Positions 1-9,904 are shown, counted from the first letter of the stretch. The stretch is 43,968 nt of DNA from Candidatus Desulfaltia sp. (GCA_030656555.1 JAUSPN010000083.1:1-43968); one strand, 5' to 3'. The notes: generated by a model from the letters alone, not told the origin. Numbers and translations are program-made.

Positions 1-81
1 TTCATGAAACTCTATCTTCGTAATCTTCCATGGCGATTCCAGCTTCAGCGCTCTTGCAAACAGTGACTCCAAAACTTCCAT
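1..81 (-). CDS. ISL3-family transposase, N-terminal 27 residues
   Basis: The minus-strand ATG at 81 follows an AGGAGG site (90-95) at 8-nt spacing. The visible N-terminus, MEVLESLFARALKLESPWKI, matches the start of ISL3-family DDE transposases, which usually open with a short helical stretch and the LESPW motif before a zinc-binding helix-turn-helix. The gene runs off the left edge, so whether it is intact is unknown. It is transcribed away from traB, so it would not drive the tra genes through its own transcript. Confidence 0.75.
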   Translation of the reverse strand, partial: MEVLESLFARALKLESPWKITKIEFHE

Positions 82-141
82 CAAAAAGACCTCCTCTTTT
101 TCCCCACAGTATACCTTACCCACTCAGTTTGAGAAAGAGCC
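1..141 (-). mobile_element. ISL3-family insertion sequence, one end only
   Basis: Read on the minus strand, the element begins at 141 with GGCTCTTTCTCAAACTGAGT, the kind of terminal inverted repeat typical of ISL3-family elements. It then carries a ribosome binding site and the start of a transposase. Immediately outside the end (142 onward) the traB reading frame resumes, so the element sits inside traB. ISL3 elements usually duplicate 8 bp of target; the candidate here is GTAAAATA (142-149), but the other end lies outside the window and this cannot be tested. Confidence 0.8.
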
Positions 142-216
142 GTAAAATATGGCAGCAGACCACATAAACAAAATGCAAATATATCTTCTGTTAAATCAGA
201 AGAACGCAACATTGGC

Positions 217-1239
217 ATGGATTCAGATCTGATTGAGAAAAGCCTCTATACCCGTACTCTCTCCGTTATTGAAAACCAGAATAAAGAAATAGACCTGTTA
301 CGGAAAAGTTTTGAGGATCTGAATAAGCATAAATCTGTTTCTCCAAAACAGGCAACATTTCCACCGCCTCCGTCACCGGACGCAGAAAGGCATCTGTCCG
401 GTACACCGGTTGATCCGGATAAAAAACCGTCATCTGCCATGCCGAAGGTCGCTATTCCTCCTCCGCCTGCATTTCCCGCTGATAATAAAGCTTTGCCACC
501 TGCACAACAAGTAGTTGGAGGAATAAATATAGTTAAAACCACAGAAGAGCCAAAGGTTGAAGAAAAGACCCCTAAAAAAAAAGACCAGATTTATCTCCCG
601 CCTTCTTTTATGGAGGCGACACTCCTGTCTGGGGTAGCAGCCCCAACCACTTCAGCGGCAAAGGGAAATCCCTTGCCGGTTCTGCTTCGGATTAAAGACC
701 TGGCTGTTTTGCCTAACAAGGTAAAAGCGAATTTAAAAGGGTGCTTTGCGATTGCGGAGGCTACGGGTAACCTTGCAGACGAACGTGTGCATATCAGGCT
801 CTTGACCTTATCTTGCGTAGCAAAGGATGGCGCTGCCGTCATTGACCAGGCAATTAAGGGATTTGTTGTAGACCAAGACGGCAAGGTGGGCTTATCAGGC
901 CGGGTTGTGGCAAAAATGGGTATTCATATTGCCAGAAGCGCTCTTGTAGGTTTTTTAGGGGGCTTTGGAGATGCTGTTGAAGCCACGAGCATAGATACAA
1001 CATTCAGCCCTGTGCTTGGCACTACATCAAAAATGTGGACTGAATCAGACACAAAAAGTGTTATTAAGGCGGGGTCAGGCAAGGGTATTGCGCAAGCAGC
1101 AAAGGAACTGCAAAAGTTTTACCTGCAACTGGCTGAACAAACATTGCCTGTAATCGAGGTCGGAGCAACAAAAAACGTAACTATGGTAATCAGCGAAGGA
1201 GTTAATCTTGAAATTCAAAAACAGAATGTCAAAATGTAG
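217..1239 (+). CDS. traB: F-type conjugation protein TraB (VirB10-like), 5'-truncated by an IS
   Basis: TraB is the VirB10-like scaffold that spans inner membrane, periplasm and outer-membrane core of F-type secretion systems. A short coiled coil (about 5-38) is followed by a proline-rich linker (about 45-95) and the VirB10-type C-terminal domain (about 125-335), with the recognisable stretch ATLLSGVAAPT. Family members of about 450-475 residues begin with a cytoplasmic tail and a membrane helix; both are missing. The frame is open from 133 but ATG 217 is the first start, with no good ribosome binding site, and the ISL3 end at 141 explains the loss. The protein is probably inactive unless a spliced copy exists upstream. 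It overlaps traV by 32 nt. Confidence 0.85.
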   Translation: MDSDLIEKSLYTRTLSVIENQNKEIDLLRKSFEDLNKHKSVSPKQATFPPPPSPDAERHLSGTPVDPDKKPSSAMPKVAIPPPPAFPADNKALPPAQQVVGGINIVKTTEEPKVEEKTPKKKDQIYLPPSFMEATLLSGVAAPTTSAAKGNPLPVLLRIKDLAVLPNKVKANLKGCFAIAEATGNLADERVHIRLLTLSCVAKDGAAVIDQAIKGFVVDQDGKVGLSGRVVAKMGIHIARSALVGFLGGFGDAVEATSIDTTFSPVLGTTSKMWTESDTKSVIKAGSGKGIAQAAKELQKFYLQLAEQTLPVIEVGATKNVTMVISEGVNLEIQKQNVKM

Positions 1240-1678
1240 GTTCTTTTTTCTTGTAATGCTTGCAGCCTTGCTTTTCCTGACAACAGGATGCGGAAAAGTC
1301 TTTAATCCATACAATTCTGAATTTCAGTGCCCCTCTGCGGATGAAGGCAAATGTGTGAGCATACCTGATGCCTACGAAACAAGCATATCAGGAGAGAATC
1401 CACTTCTGCGGCCTGCGAGTTCTGAAAAAACTTTGCCGTCTGCGGGCAGTTCAGAAGCGGACAGCGCTAAATACAATTATCTCAACAAAAAATATGAGAA
1501 AATAACAGCTTTGATTGGCAATCCCGTTACTCCAGTTGTTGTGCCTCCTGATGTTGTCCGCGTGCTGCTCCTGTCATACACCGGCGAGGATAATGATCTG
1601 TTTGGTTATAGATATATATATTTCTTTGCATCAAAACCCAAATGGCTGCTTTCTTCCGGGAGTGAGGTGCAGGAATGA
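1208..1678 (+). CDS. traV: Conjugation outer-membrane lipoprotein TraV
   Basis: TraV is the VirB7-like lipoprotein that helps anchor the TraB/TraK core in the outer membrane. The chosen start is TTG 1208 because AAGGAG (1196-1201) sits 6 nt upstream; the in-frame ATG at 1226 is 24 nt away from it. A signal peptide ends in a lipobox (LTTGC) with the acylated Cys28, followed by the family's cysteine-containing segment with NPYNSEFQCPS and GKCVSIPDAY. The length (156 residues) is normal. It overlaps traB by 32 nt and its stop overlaps the traC start (ATGA at 1675), showing translational coupling. Confidence 0.85.
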   Translation: MKFKNRMSKCRFFFLVMLAALLFLTTGCGKVFNPYNSEFQCPSADEGKCVSIPDAYETSISGENPLLRPASSEKTLPSAGSSEADSAKYNYLNKKYEKITALIGNPVTPVVVPPDVVRVLLLSYTGEDNDLFGYRYIYFFASKPKWLLSSGSEVQE

Positions 1679-4170
1679 ATCTAAAAGAACTTCTTTTGGG
1701 CAGAAATGGCGGTCTTACAAACAAGCAGCTTAGGAATATGACCCGGAGGGACAGTTTCTCAGAGTTCCTTCCCTATATGGCTTATGATCCTGACACGGAA
1801 ATGTATGTAAACATTGATGACACAACAGGCTTTATCTGGAGCTGCATTCCTCTTGTTTATGCTGGTGAGGATACATACCGGATTGCTGAAGGGCTGTTTG
1901 CTCTTGGCATACCTGACGGTTCAGAGCTTCAATTTATGCTATATGCTGACCCTTATATTGATCCTTATATGGAGCGTTTTGCCGGCCTCAGGGTTAGAAC
2001 ATCCGGCCTGATCGGAGCTACAACAGATAAAACAACCGAATTTTTAAAGAAAGGCGCCAGACAGGGCTTTGATAAGCTTCAAGGAATACCGGCGCGCGAT
2101 ATACGCTTAATTGTAAGCCTGAAACTGCCCAATTCTACCAAAAAAGCAACGACTTTGGATTTAAAGAATAATGTAGCAGAAATCCTGGCAGGATTGCATT
2201 TGTTTCCAGAAAACTTTCCTCCGGAAGACCTTATAGCCATGCTAACCAGGCTGTTTAACGATAATCCGGCAAATATTGTGTCATACAATAAAAATGTGCC
2301 TATCAGAAAGCAGATTGTTTTATCCGAAACACCGATCAAGACTGAATGGGACAACCTTCAGATCGGCAAGAAACATCTTAGATGCCTGACCGTAAAACGA
2401 ATGGCACAGTTTATAGATGGACTTACCTTAAATTATCTTACCGGCGACATCTGGGGCGTTCAGTCGGATGGCAGCCAAATTAATATGCCGTTTTTATTTA
2501 CAGTAAATGTTATTTTTGAAAACTTGAGAGCCCAACTGCATGGCAAGTGTAATTTTGTTCTGCAGCAGCAGGCGTTTGGGAGCTTGTCGCCTGCACTCAA
2601 ACGAAAACAGGAAGAATATATGTGGGCTACAGGAGAAATAGAAAAAGGAACCCGTTTTGTCAGAATTATGCCGATTATCTGGCATATCGCGCCGACAGCC
2701 AAACAATCAAAAGAGACAAGCGCCAGAATAAAAAGAATATGGGAATCCAGAGGTTTTGTTTTGCAGGAAGACAGAGGGCTCTTAAATATTCTTTTTTTAT
2801 CTGCGCTTCCATTCGGACTATATAACACTCAAAGCAATATAAAATTTATTGACAGAGATTTTATCTGCCATCCTAAAGCCGCTGCTAAATGTCTTCCCCT
2901 TCAGGCAGATACCAGGGGAGGGGGTGATCCTTATCTGCTTTTTCTCGGCAGAAAAGGTCAGGTTGTTACCACAGATTTTTTTGATAAAAGGGCAAATAAC
3001 CATAATGCTCTTGTTTGCGCCAGTTCCGGTGCAGGCAAGTCCTTTCTCGTTAATTACATAGCGTTTAACTATTATGCATCAGGAGCGATAATTCGCCTGA
3101 TTGATATTGGAGGCTCTTACAAAAAATTGTGCAGTATAGTGGGTGGAAAGTTCATCACTTTTCATAAAGGCAGCAATATCTCTCTGAACCCTTTTACATT
3201 TATACGCGATATAAATGAAGAAATAGGTGTTTTAAGCTCTATTGTTGCACAGATGGTATATTCAGCTACAGGCAAAGTTCCTGATGAAACGGAAATGACA
3301 ATTCTGAAAAATGCAATCAGGACAGTATACAGCGATTACGGCAACGAGGCCGGCATTAACAAGATATATGATTTGCTTGCGTCTCCATCTAAAGGCTCGC
3401 AGGAAATCATGGAACTTGAATGCGGAGAAAACAACCAGTGTGTTTCCGGCCTTATGTCGCTGTCCGCTAACCTGGCTTTTAATCTAAGGAGTTTTACAAC
3501 TTACGGGGAGTTTGGCAAATGGTTTGCCGGGCCTTCATCATTGCAGATAGCAGATGATGATTTTGTTGTTCTCGAGCTTGAAGAACTGAAACAGCAGACA
3601 GATCTGTTTAACGTGATTACCCTTCAAATCCTCAATTATGTTACTCTCAATCTCTATCTGTCCGGCAGGGAACGCAGAAGGCTGATAATATTTGATGAAG
3701 CATGGCAATTTTTCAAGCACAGCGCAATGCTCCAGAACGTAATTGAGGAAGGTTACAGAAGGGCCAGAAAATATGGAGGAAGCTTTACCACCATCACTCA
3801 ATCCCTGCTCGATTTTGAAGCGTTCGGTTCGGTCGGACAGGTAATTCAATCTAACTCGGCTTTCAAGTTTATGCTGGAGTCACCTGATTTTGAGAAGGCA
3901 AAAACCAAAAAGCTTATCGACTACGATGACTTTACCATGAGTATCCTGAAATCCGTAAAAAGCCCCAGGCCGCGATATTCTGAGATATTCATGGATACTC
4001 CTGTTGGCACAGGCGTATCCAGATTGCTGGTAGATCCTTATTCATATTATCTTTACACATCAGATGCCGGAGAAAACGCGGAGATTGAAAGGCTTGTCAA
4101 GTCAGGCAAAAGATATTCCGAGGTGTTATCCATTATGGAGGAAAACTCTAAAAAGGAGAACAAGATATGA
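1675..4170 (+). CDS. traC: F-type conjugation ATPase TraC (VirB4-like)
   Basis: TraC is the cytoplasmic, membrane-associated ATPase that powers pilus assembly and substrate transfer. Walker A is ASSGAGKS at residues 449-456 and Walker B is LIIFDEAWQFF beginning at about 670; between and after them lies a typical VirB4/TraG-type P-loop domain (ITQSLLD, and QSNSAFKFML near the end). The N-terminal half (about 30-400) matches the TraC_F_IV type. At 831 residues it has the usual length and appears intact. It shares ATGA with traV upstream and overlaps traH by 4 nt downstream, so it belongs to a tight operon. Confidence 0.93.
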   Translation: MNLKELLLGRNGGLTNKQLRNMTRRDSFSEFLPYMAYDPDTEMYVNIDDTTGFIWSCIPLVYAGEDTYRIAEGLFALGIPDGSELQFMLYADPYIDPYMERFAGLRVRTSGLIGATTDKTTEFLKKGARQGFDKLQGIPARDIRLIVSLKLPNSTKKATTLDLKNNVAEILAGLHLFPENFPPEDLIAMLTRLFNDNPANIVSYNKNVPIRKQIVLSETPIKTEWDNLQIGKKHLRCLTVKRMAQFIDGLTLNYLTGDIWGVQSDGSQINMPFLFTVNVIFENLRAQLHGKCNFVLQQQAFGSLSPALKRKQEEYMWATGEIEKGTRFVRIMPIIWHIAPTAKQSKETSARIKRIWESRGFVLQEDRGLLNILFLSALPFGLYNTQSNIKFIDRDFICHPKAAAKCLPLQADTRGGGDPYLLFLGRKGQVVTTDFFDKRANNHNALVCASSGAGKSFLVNYIAFNYYASGAIIRLIDIGGSYKKLCSIVGGKFITFHKGSNISLNPFTFIRDINEEIGVLSSIVAQMVYSATGKVPDETEMTILKNAIRTVYSDYGNEAGINKIYDLLASPSKGSQEIMELECGENNQCVSGLMSLSANLAFNLRSFTTYGEFGKWFAGPSSLQIADDDFVVLELEELKQQTDLFNVITLQILNYVTLNLYLSGRERRRLIIFDEAWQFFKHSAMLQNVIEEGYRRARKYGGSFTTITQSLLDFEAFGSVGQVIQSNSAFKFMLESPDFEKAKTKKLIDYDDFTMSILKSVKSPRPRYSEIFMDTPVGTGVSRLLVDPYSYYLYTSDAGENAEIERLVKSGKRYSEVLSIMEENSKKENKI

Positions 4171-5615
4171 GGGATAAAATTGGAATTGGAGTTATGGTTC
4201 TCTTTTTGTTTTTTGGAATGGCAAGATATTCTGAGGCCGGTTGGGTTGATGACTGGGTTAACCAGAGCGTAATTAGCGGGCCAAGCAGTTTTGCAACTCA
4301 AAAACGTAATTACGCTACATTCGGCGGCGCTAATTTGCGGTGGCAGACACACAGCGATCCGCTTGTCAGCGTATCAAAACCAAGGTTCAAAGCGGGCTGC
4401 GGCGGAATAGACGCATATATGGGTGGCTTCAGCTTCATGCAGTTTGAGTATCTTGTGCAGAAGTTACAGCGCATAATGGGTCCGGCCGCCGCCGCGTTCG
4501 CATTTGATATTGCGCTGAATACTTTATGCGAACAGTGCTCAAAATCCATAAAATCGTTTACGGCAATAGTTGACAGACTTAATGGGCTCCAGATTGATGA
4601 CTGTAAAGCATCTAAGGTTGTTGCAACAACTATTGTTGACGGGTTTAAAAGCCCTGACAAGCGATCTGCCGAGGCAACTGACGCATGGACGGATTTTGCG
4701 CAAAGCACCGGAGCGGAAGACCTTTGGACAGCGATGAAGGATTTTGCCGGGAACAAAAAAGCAGAAGCAGTTAAAGACAAGATAGGCGCAAATACAGCCG
4801 ATGTTTACAGCAGTTGTCCTCAGTTAATAAAAGACGTTTTTTTTGCTAATGGTTCCCTGCTTGAGCATTTGGGAAACAAACGTTTATACCCGGAAGCTTA
4901 TATTAAACTGCTTCGAGGGCTGTTGGGCGATATTGATATTCAGAACAATGTAAATCAATATCCCATGTCGTTATGCTACAACAATACCGACCTTACAGAA
5001 ATTGCCGACAAGATTTATAACGGAAAAGTAGAAACAGAAGACACAAGCGGTAATTGCCAATCCATGGGTAGTATCGTGATAAATGGCGCAACTCATAATA
5101 ACTATAAGAGTTACGTCACAACCATGCTGACTGATATCGCACAGAAAATGATAAACAAGCAGGCATTATCCAGTGGAGAGGAAAATTTTATAACAAATGT
5201 TCAGGGAGACGTTTATACCGGTATTAAAGCGTATGTTATGAATATGGGAAATGATGCGCAGGCCGCAGAGGTTGCTTCGCTGTTTGAGCCGCTGGCAGGA
5301 CGATATTATATATATTCCATGTTCCGGGACTTTTACAAATATGCGAGCGATCTTCTAAATTATGCTGATCAGATCAAAGGGCGACAGGTTGGGGCCGATG
5401 GAACCGGTGATGAAAACCGTTGTCAGGTAAAATTCCTCAGTTCAACCTATGAATATTTGACGCAGATGAAGAAAACCACAGATAAATATATGAGATACGC
5501 GTATGACAGTTATACAAGTAAAACAAATATTTTAGCACAACAGCAAAATGTAAGCGAAACTATAAGCAGATCCCAAAGAAAAGGTCAAAGGCTAATTGGA
5601 GATATACTAAATTGA
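4167..5615 (+). CDS. traH: Conjugative pilus assembly protein TraH
   Basis: TraH is a periplasmic/outer-membrane-associated component of F-type pilus assembly and retraction. A signal peptide (1-24, cleavage after SEA) is followed by the family signature GCGGID (77-82) with AYMGGFSF, and paired cysteines CEQC (121-124) and others consistent with disulfides. Its length (482 residues) is close to F TraH. The ATG at 4167 has AAGGAG 8 nt upstream (4153-4158) and overlaps the traC stop. In the F plasmid traH follows traF, not traC; here traC runs directly into traH. Confidence 0.9.
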   Translation: MRDKIGIGVMVLFLFFGMARYSEAGWVDDWVNQSVISGPSSFATQKRNYATFGGANLRWQTHSDPLVSVSKPRFKAGCGGIDAYMGGFSFMQFEYLVQKLQRIMGPAAAAFAFDIALNTLCEQCSKSIKSFTAIVDRLNGLQIDDCKASKVVATTIVDGFKSPDKRSAEATDAWTDFAQSTGAEDLWTAMKDFAGNKKAEAVKDKIGANTADVYSSCPQLIKDVFFANGSLLEHLGNKRLYPEAYIKLLRGLLGDIDIQNNVNQYPMSLCYNNTDLTEIADKIYNGKVETEDTSGNCQSMGSIVINGATHNNYKSYVTTMLTDIAQKMINKQALSSGEENFITNVQGDVYTGIKAYVMNMGNDAQAAEVASLFEPLAGRYYIYSMFRDFYKYASDLLNYADQIKGRQVGADGTGDENRCQVKFLSSTYEYLTQMKKTTDKYMRYAYDSYTSKTNILAQQQNVSETISRSQRKGQRLIGDILN

Positions 5616-8600
5616 CACCACCATCACCGATGAAAATGCGAAAAACATTTCTTTCCTCGGTTACGTTTTTATTTCTCGGTCTCATCTTTTGGATGCCGGC
5701 CACGGTCTATGCGGATATACCCGATTCACTCAAAACTCTCACTGTATACGGTGAACTGCCTTATGTAGTTCATGCCCTGCAAAGAGTAGCGCTGATAATG
5801 TCGGATGCACGCTATCATGGGCTGTTCTTCGGTATTATGGTCATGCTTCTGATCGGGGGCGTGATAATGGTTGTCGCAAAACAGGTTCTTGGAGCCAAAC
5901 TTGCGCCGGTCTTGTGGCTGTCTATGTTCGGCACTGTATTTGCCGGAGTCATCGTTTATCATACGTTTATTAAAAACACTTCCACAATCCTGGTTACAGA
6001 TGAAACGCTCGGCGGCAAGTTTGAGAGTGTCAGCGGTGTGCCGGATGGTATAGCGTTTCTCCTGGGCATGATGAACAAAATAGAAAGCGGCATTGTTGAT
6101 ATTATCTGGACAAGCGGAAATGTCGAGGGCTACAGAGATCAGGCCGGGGGAATAGGCTTTAATATTCTCGATAAGGCTTTTCAAAAAGGGGTCGATCTGT
6201 CGATGCTGGGTGATTCAGCCAACGGCAAGTACATGAATACCTCTATCAGGAAGTATATCGAAAACTGTCTCTTGTTTGAGGTTGGAAGACCGGGCAGTAC
6301 AATCAATGTTAATGACATTAATAATAATACTGATCTTGTTCCTGTTTTTGAAAAAGCGGATAGTCCATCAATTTACACAACATGGTATGACTCAAGTAAA
6401 CCTGCCGGACAGTCTGTAAGCTGCGATGTAGCCTGGAACAGTCATATCAAAACCTATCTTACAGGCCTTACCACAGCTTCTACTGCTGTTGTTAATTTCT
6501 GGGACCAGAGATGCGCACAGGCAAACTTAGGTGCTGCAAATTACGGGGGAACAGGCGGATCTGATATTGGACAGGTTTGCAAGACAAAAGGCGAGGATCT
6601 ACTTAACTTTCTTCTCAGCACATCCGGCAACAGCGCAACAATGATGAAACAGTATCTTCTTGCATCAGAGCTGGACAAGGTTATTAAAGAAGGTTCGGCT
6701 GATGAGGCTGTCAAGACTTATGGAGATTATACCAAGGGCCGCGATCTGATAGGTTTTGCAATTATACTGAATGAATGGATGCCAACTATAAAAGGAGTTT
6801 ATTGTTCAATATTCCTTGGACTTATACCATTTGTTTGCCTTCTTGTTCCCACTCCTTTATGCGGCCGCGCCCTTACTTTTATTTTCGGCAGTTTTTTCTT
6901 TCTTGCGGCCTGGGGTATATGCGATGCAATTATTCACTCTATGGCCATGGATTATGCGGTTAATTCCTTTCGTGAAATCGCGCAGGGTCAAATGGGTCTG
7001 AAATCAATGATTATGTTTGAATCCGAAAGCGCAAAGGCAATGGCGGCATTCGGGGGATCCCGCATGATGTCTCTTATGATGGCAGGCACTATGAGCAACA
7101 TACTCATCAAATTCGGCGGCAGCGCTTTTGCTCACATGCTCTCGCAAACCGCAAATTCCAGTGACGGAATAGAAGCCGCAAAAAAGGCCATTGACCCTAT
7201 AGCTCATGCTGCTGCGATGAAGGGTCCTGCCGAGGCTATGCCTGTGCAGGCAGTAGCCGGTGGTTACTCCTTTCGGGATCGTGTTACTGCCGGCGCTACA
7301 AGCCAATTTAGTCAAATAGAAACAAACCTTGGCGCTGCTGAACGGCTTGGCGGGGGAATGAGCGGCCCTGTGGGGGGAATGACCGCCGGTATCAGAAGCG
7401 GGCAGGCTCGTTCACTTCAGACAGCGGGCCAGGTTTACAGTCGTGAACAAAAACAGTTTATTGCCGCTCAAACAGGCAGAAATGAAGACCGTGTAGAACA
7501 AAGCCTTCAAAGATATCAAGTCAACGCATCTGAATCACGGGCATCTGCTGTGGAGCAATTAGCTCATGAATGGGAAAAAACACCTCATGAGGTTATGAGG
7601 TTAATGGAAAAAGCAAAAATTGGCGATTTCAAGGGTCTGAAACAGGCGTATGACAGCGCAAAGGAGACAGGATTTAAAGGCTCGATTGATGATTTTACCG
7701 CAACAATGGCAAGAGTTGATAAAATGGGCGGTTTTGAAAACAGCGCAGCAGTCGAGAAGTTTGCCAAAGAAAACGGTTTTCCCGGCACAGAATCATTCTT
7801 GAAAACCCAGGCAGAATACAGACGATCTCAGGACGCTTCCATGATTAAAGGATTGCAGGAACAATCTGCTGACGGAAGTACAGGAGACATCGGCGCTGTA
7901 CTTGGCCGGGCACAGGCCGAAGAAACCATGGCAAAACATGATTATATCCAGGATGTCGGCAAAGATGGCGTGTATCTCCAAAGCGCTGGGAAATTGTATA
8001 ATGAAGCCTCTAAAATAGCGGTAAGGCAGGCATTGGACGATATTGCAAAAACAGGGAGGGTTTCCGGAGGCATTCAAAACTTGCTGAAAAGAATAGAAGG
8101 CAGCCATATTGGCCGTGCCATGCTCGCAGCACAGGGTATTGGTGACAGGATAATCAAGCCGGATGAAGCGCAAAATTTCAGTTCATGGCTTGGGAGCAGG
8201 GGAACAAATGTTGATGCCAAACAGCTTGAGGGAGCAACCGCGCAGATGAATGTCTGGGCGGATAAAAGGGGCAACCTTCAACCTTCCCTCCTCCTTACAA
8301 AAAAAGGCGAAGCGCTTGCCACCATGAACTATGCTACGAATCAGGTTGCCCTTAGCAGCAAAGAGCAGGTAAAGGCGTTTACCGGCAAAGAAGGTGATCC
8401 CGGTATGTATACAGTACGTTCCACGCCGGAAGGTTCTGTTGTGGCAATGGAAGGCAAGGGAGGATTCAGGGCAAGCACAAGCAATGTCATACTCAGGGAA
8501 AATGCCGACAGCAAGGGCTACCATCTGGAAAAGGTCAGTCCGGAGACTGGAAAAGCTGTTAGGGGACATACGGAGAGTGGCGCGAGTGCAACTACGTATA

Positions 8601-9220
8601 ACGATCATGATCAGTTAAAAGGCGGAACTGATATAGACCGTAATACAATGATGAATACAGCTATATCAGGCCAGGATATAGCTGCCAACCGAATTATAAA
8701 TGCACCAACAGTTGCCCGGAGAGAACAAGAAGAAATTATGCAGGCCAGAGCTTTGGCGGAAGGTCTTGGAAGCATTGTAAGTAAGAAAGGCAAGTATGCA
8801 ACCTTTGTTGATACTGGAGTGGGTGGAAGCCTGAGTGTGGGCATTCCTGGGGGAAAACTTACTGAATTTATTACAGGCGTTGGGGTAAAAGGACAGACTG
8901 ATCTAGGAATTGGGCAGAGGAATGCAGAAGAATATAATTACAATCTTTTTTACGGTATGATTAGGCGGATGCAGGAAACGGCACATGAGAAATCAATGCA
9001 GCCTGACGGAATATTTGATCATAACAAATACAGAGAGTTATATACTTCCGGTATTCAGGATATGGCACAAGGCGTGGATGCTCTATCAAAAGGCAAATCG
9101 GAGTTCAGTTTTGGCGCAAGTAGTATTGTTGGATCGCCGTATGAAACCATGAAAAGCTGGGGGAAGGAGGAACAATCGTCTCCAAAAGCGCCAATTTTTC
9201 ATGAAATTATCAGGCCATGA
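5612..9220 (+). CDS. traG: F-type mating-pair stabilization/pilus assembly protein TraG
   Basis: TraG has an N-terminal membrane domain needed for pilus assembly and a periplasmic C-terminal domain for mating-pair stabilization and entry exclusion. It shows a signal-like segment (about 10-35), hydrophobic helices at about 70-92, 96-119, 390-415, 420-445 and 485-510, then a very long soluble, helix- and repeat-like C-terminal region rich in Ala, Gln and Lys. At 1202 residues it is longer than F TraG (938). The TTG at 5612 overlaps the traH stop (TTGA) with GGAG about 10 nt upstream; an in-frame ATG at 5630 lacks a ribosome binding site. It is the last gene of the tra block. Confidence 0.88.
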   Translation: MTPPSPMKMRKTFLSSVTFLFLGLIFWMPATVYADIPDSLKTLTVYGELPYVVHALQRVALIMSDARYHGLFFGIMVMLLIGGVIMVVAKQVLGAKLAPVLWLSMFGTVFAGVIVYHTFIKNTSTILVTDETLGGKFESVSGVPDGIAFLLGMMNKIESGIVDIIWTSGNVEGYRDQAGGIGFNILDKAFQKGVDLSMLGDSANGKYMNTSIRKYIENCLLFEVGRPGSTINVNDINNNTDLVPVFEKADSPSIYTTWYDSSKPAGQSVSCDVAWNSHIKTYLTGLTTASTAVVNFWDQRCAQANLGAANYGGTGGSDIGQVCKTKGEDLLNFLLSTSGNSATMMKQYLLASELDKVIKEGSADEAVKTYGDYTKGRDLIGFAIILNEWMPTIKGVYCSIFLGLIPFVCLLVPTPLCGRALTFIFGSFFFLAAWGICDAIIHSMAMDYAVNSFREIAQGQMGLKSMIMFESESAKAMAAFGGSRMMSLMMAGTMSNILIKFGGSAFAHMLSQTANSSDGIEAAKKAIDPIAHAAAMKGPAEAMPVQAVAGGYSFRDRVTAGATSQFSQIETNLGAAERLGGGMSGPVGGMTAGIRSGQARSLQTAGQVYSREQKQFIAAQTGRNEDRVEQSLQRYQVNASESRASAVEQLAHEWEKTPHEVMRLMEKAKIGDFKGLKQAYDSAKETGFKGSIDDFTATMARVDKMGGFENSAAVEKFAKENGFPGTESFLKTQAEYRRSQDASMIKGLQEQSADGSTGDIGAVLGRAQAEETMAKHDYIQDVGKDGVYLQSAGKLYNEASKIAVRQALDDIAKTGRVSGGIQNLLKRIEGSHIGRAMLAAQGIGDRIIKPDEAQNFSSWLGSRGTNVDAKQLEGATAQMNVWADKRGNLQPSLLLTKKGEALATMNYATNQVALSSKEQVKAFTGKEGDPGMYTVRSTPEGSVVAMEGKGGFRASTSNVILRENADSKGYHLEKVSPETGKAVRGHTESGASATTYNDHDQLKGGTDIDRNTMMNTAISGQDIAANRIINAPTVARREQEEIMQARALAEGLGSIVSKKGKYATFVDTGVGGSLSVGIPGGKLTEFITGVGVKGQTDLGIGQRNAEEYNYNLFYGMIRRMQETAHEKSMQPDGIFDHNKYRELYTSGIQDMAQGVDALSKGKSEFSFGASSIVGSPYETMKSWGKEEQSSPKAPIFHEIIRP

Positions 9221-9241
9221 GCCGAAAAGGGACGAGTGGTC

Positions 9242-9568
9242 TTAACGGGGAAAATAATGGTCCCAAGGGGGTTCGTTTATGTCACTCAGAAAGGGGCCAA
9301 GAGGACTTTTATCTATTTTCCAAGATTCATCATCTATTTCTTTAGAATGATCATAAATTACACCCATCTTTTTGCCTCTTCTGTGAAGCACAATAGCATA
9401 CACAATCATAGCGGCAAAAGGAATCCCGAATATGATCCCAAACATGAGAGTAGCTAAGGTGCCTGCATCCATGTTATGAATGAAAGATAGAAAGTACGCT
9501 TTGACGCTGATGATGAAAGATAATATATCTGTATCTATGTCTTTGAGAAAATTTATGATGGTATTCAT
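9242..9568 (-). CDS. Small single-pass membrane protein of unknown function
   Basis: I do not recognise this 108-residue protein. It has an amphipathic N-terminal segment and a single strong transmembrane helix (about 39-62, ATLMFGIIFGIPFAAMIVYA) followed by a basic patch and an acidic/aromatic soluble tail of about 40 residues, which suggests an N-out, C-in inner-membrane protein. AAGGAG lies 6 nt before the ATG at 9568, supporting a real gene. It converges with traG, whose stop is about 20 nt away, and lies just downstream of the higBA pair on the same strand. It could be a passenger gene of the mobile element. Confidence 0.6.
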   Translation of the reverse strand: MNTIINFLKDIDTDILSFIISVKAYFLSFIHNMDAGTLATLMFGIIFGIPFAAMIVYAIVLHRRGKKMGVIYDHSKEIDDESWKIDKSPLGPFLSDINEPPWDHYFPR

Positions 9569-9613
9569 ATTATTCTCCTTGAATAGCGACTATCTCATTA
9601 ATTCAGATGGCTT

Positions 9614-9904
9614 TTATACTGAAACCACCAACGGCTCCACCTCATCCAGATTTATGATTTTTTTAGCATGCCATAGGTTGTAACTATCCTGCATCGCCAA
9701 CCAACTTTCAGGAGTACGCCCCAGCCCCTTAGAAAGCCGCAAGGCCATTTCAGGACTCACGTTACTCTGACCTTTAATCAAACGTAAAAAGGTGGAAGGT
9801 GATACCTTGAGTTTAAGGGCGACGCTACGATAGCTTATGTTTAGTGGCGCCAAATATATTTCCCGGATAAACTCTCCAGGATGAGGTGGATTGTACATAC
9901 CCAT
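9614..9904 (-). CDS. higA: HigA-type antitoxin (VapI/HigA helix-turn-helix)
   Basis: HigA neutralises HigB and autoregulates the operon. The family's N-terminal HPGEFIRE motif (residues 8-15) is followed by an XRE-type helix-turn-helix (about 26-65, containing VSPSTFLRLIKGQSNVSPEM) and the C-terminal signature RTPESWLAMQ with a dimerising tail. The length (96 residues) is standard. The start ATG overlaps the toxin stop (TAATG at 9902-9906), so toxin and antitoxin are translated from one message in the toxin-first order typical of higBA. Confidence 0.92.
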   Translation of the reverse strand: MGMYNPPHPGEFIREIYLAPLNISYRSVALKLKVSPSTFLRLIKGQSNVSPEMALRLSKGLGRTPESWLAMQDSYNLWHAKKIINLDEVEPLVVSV

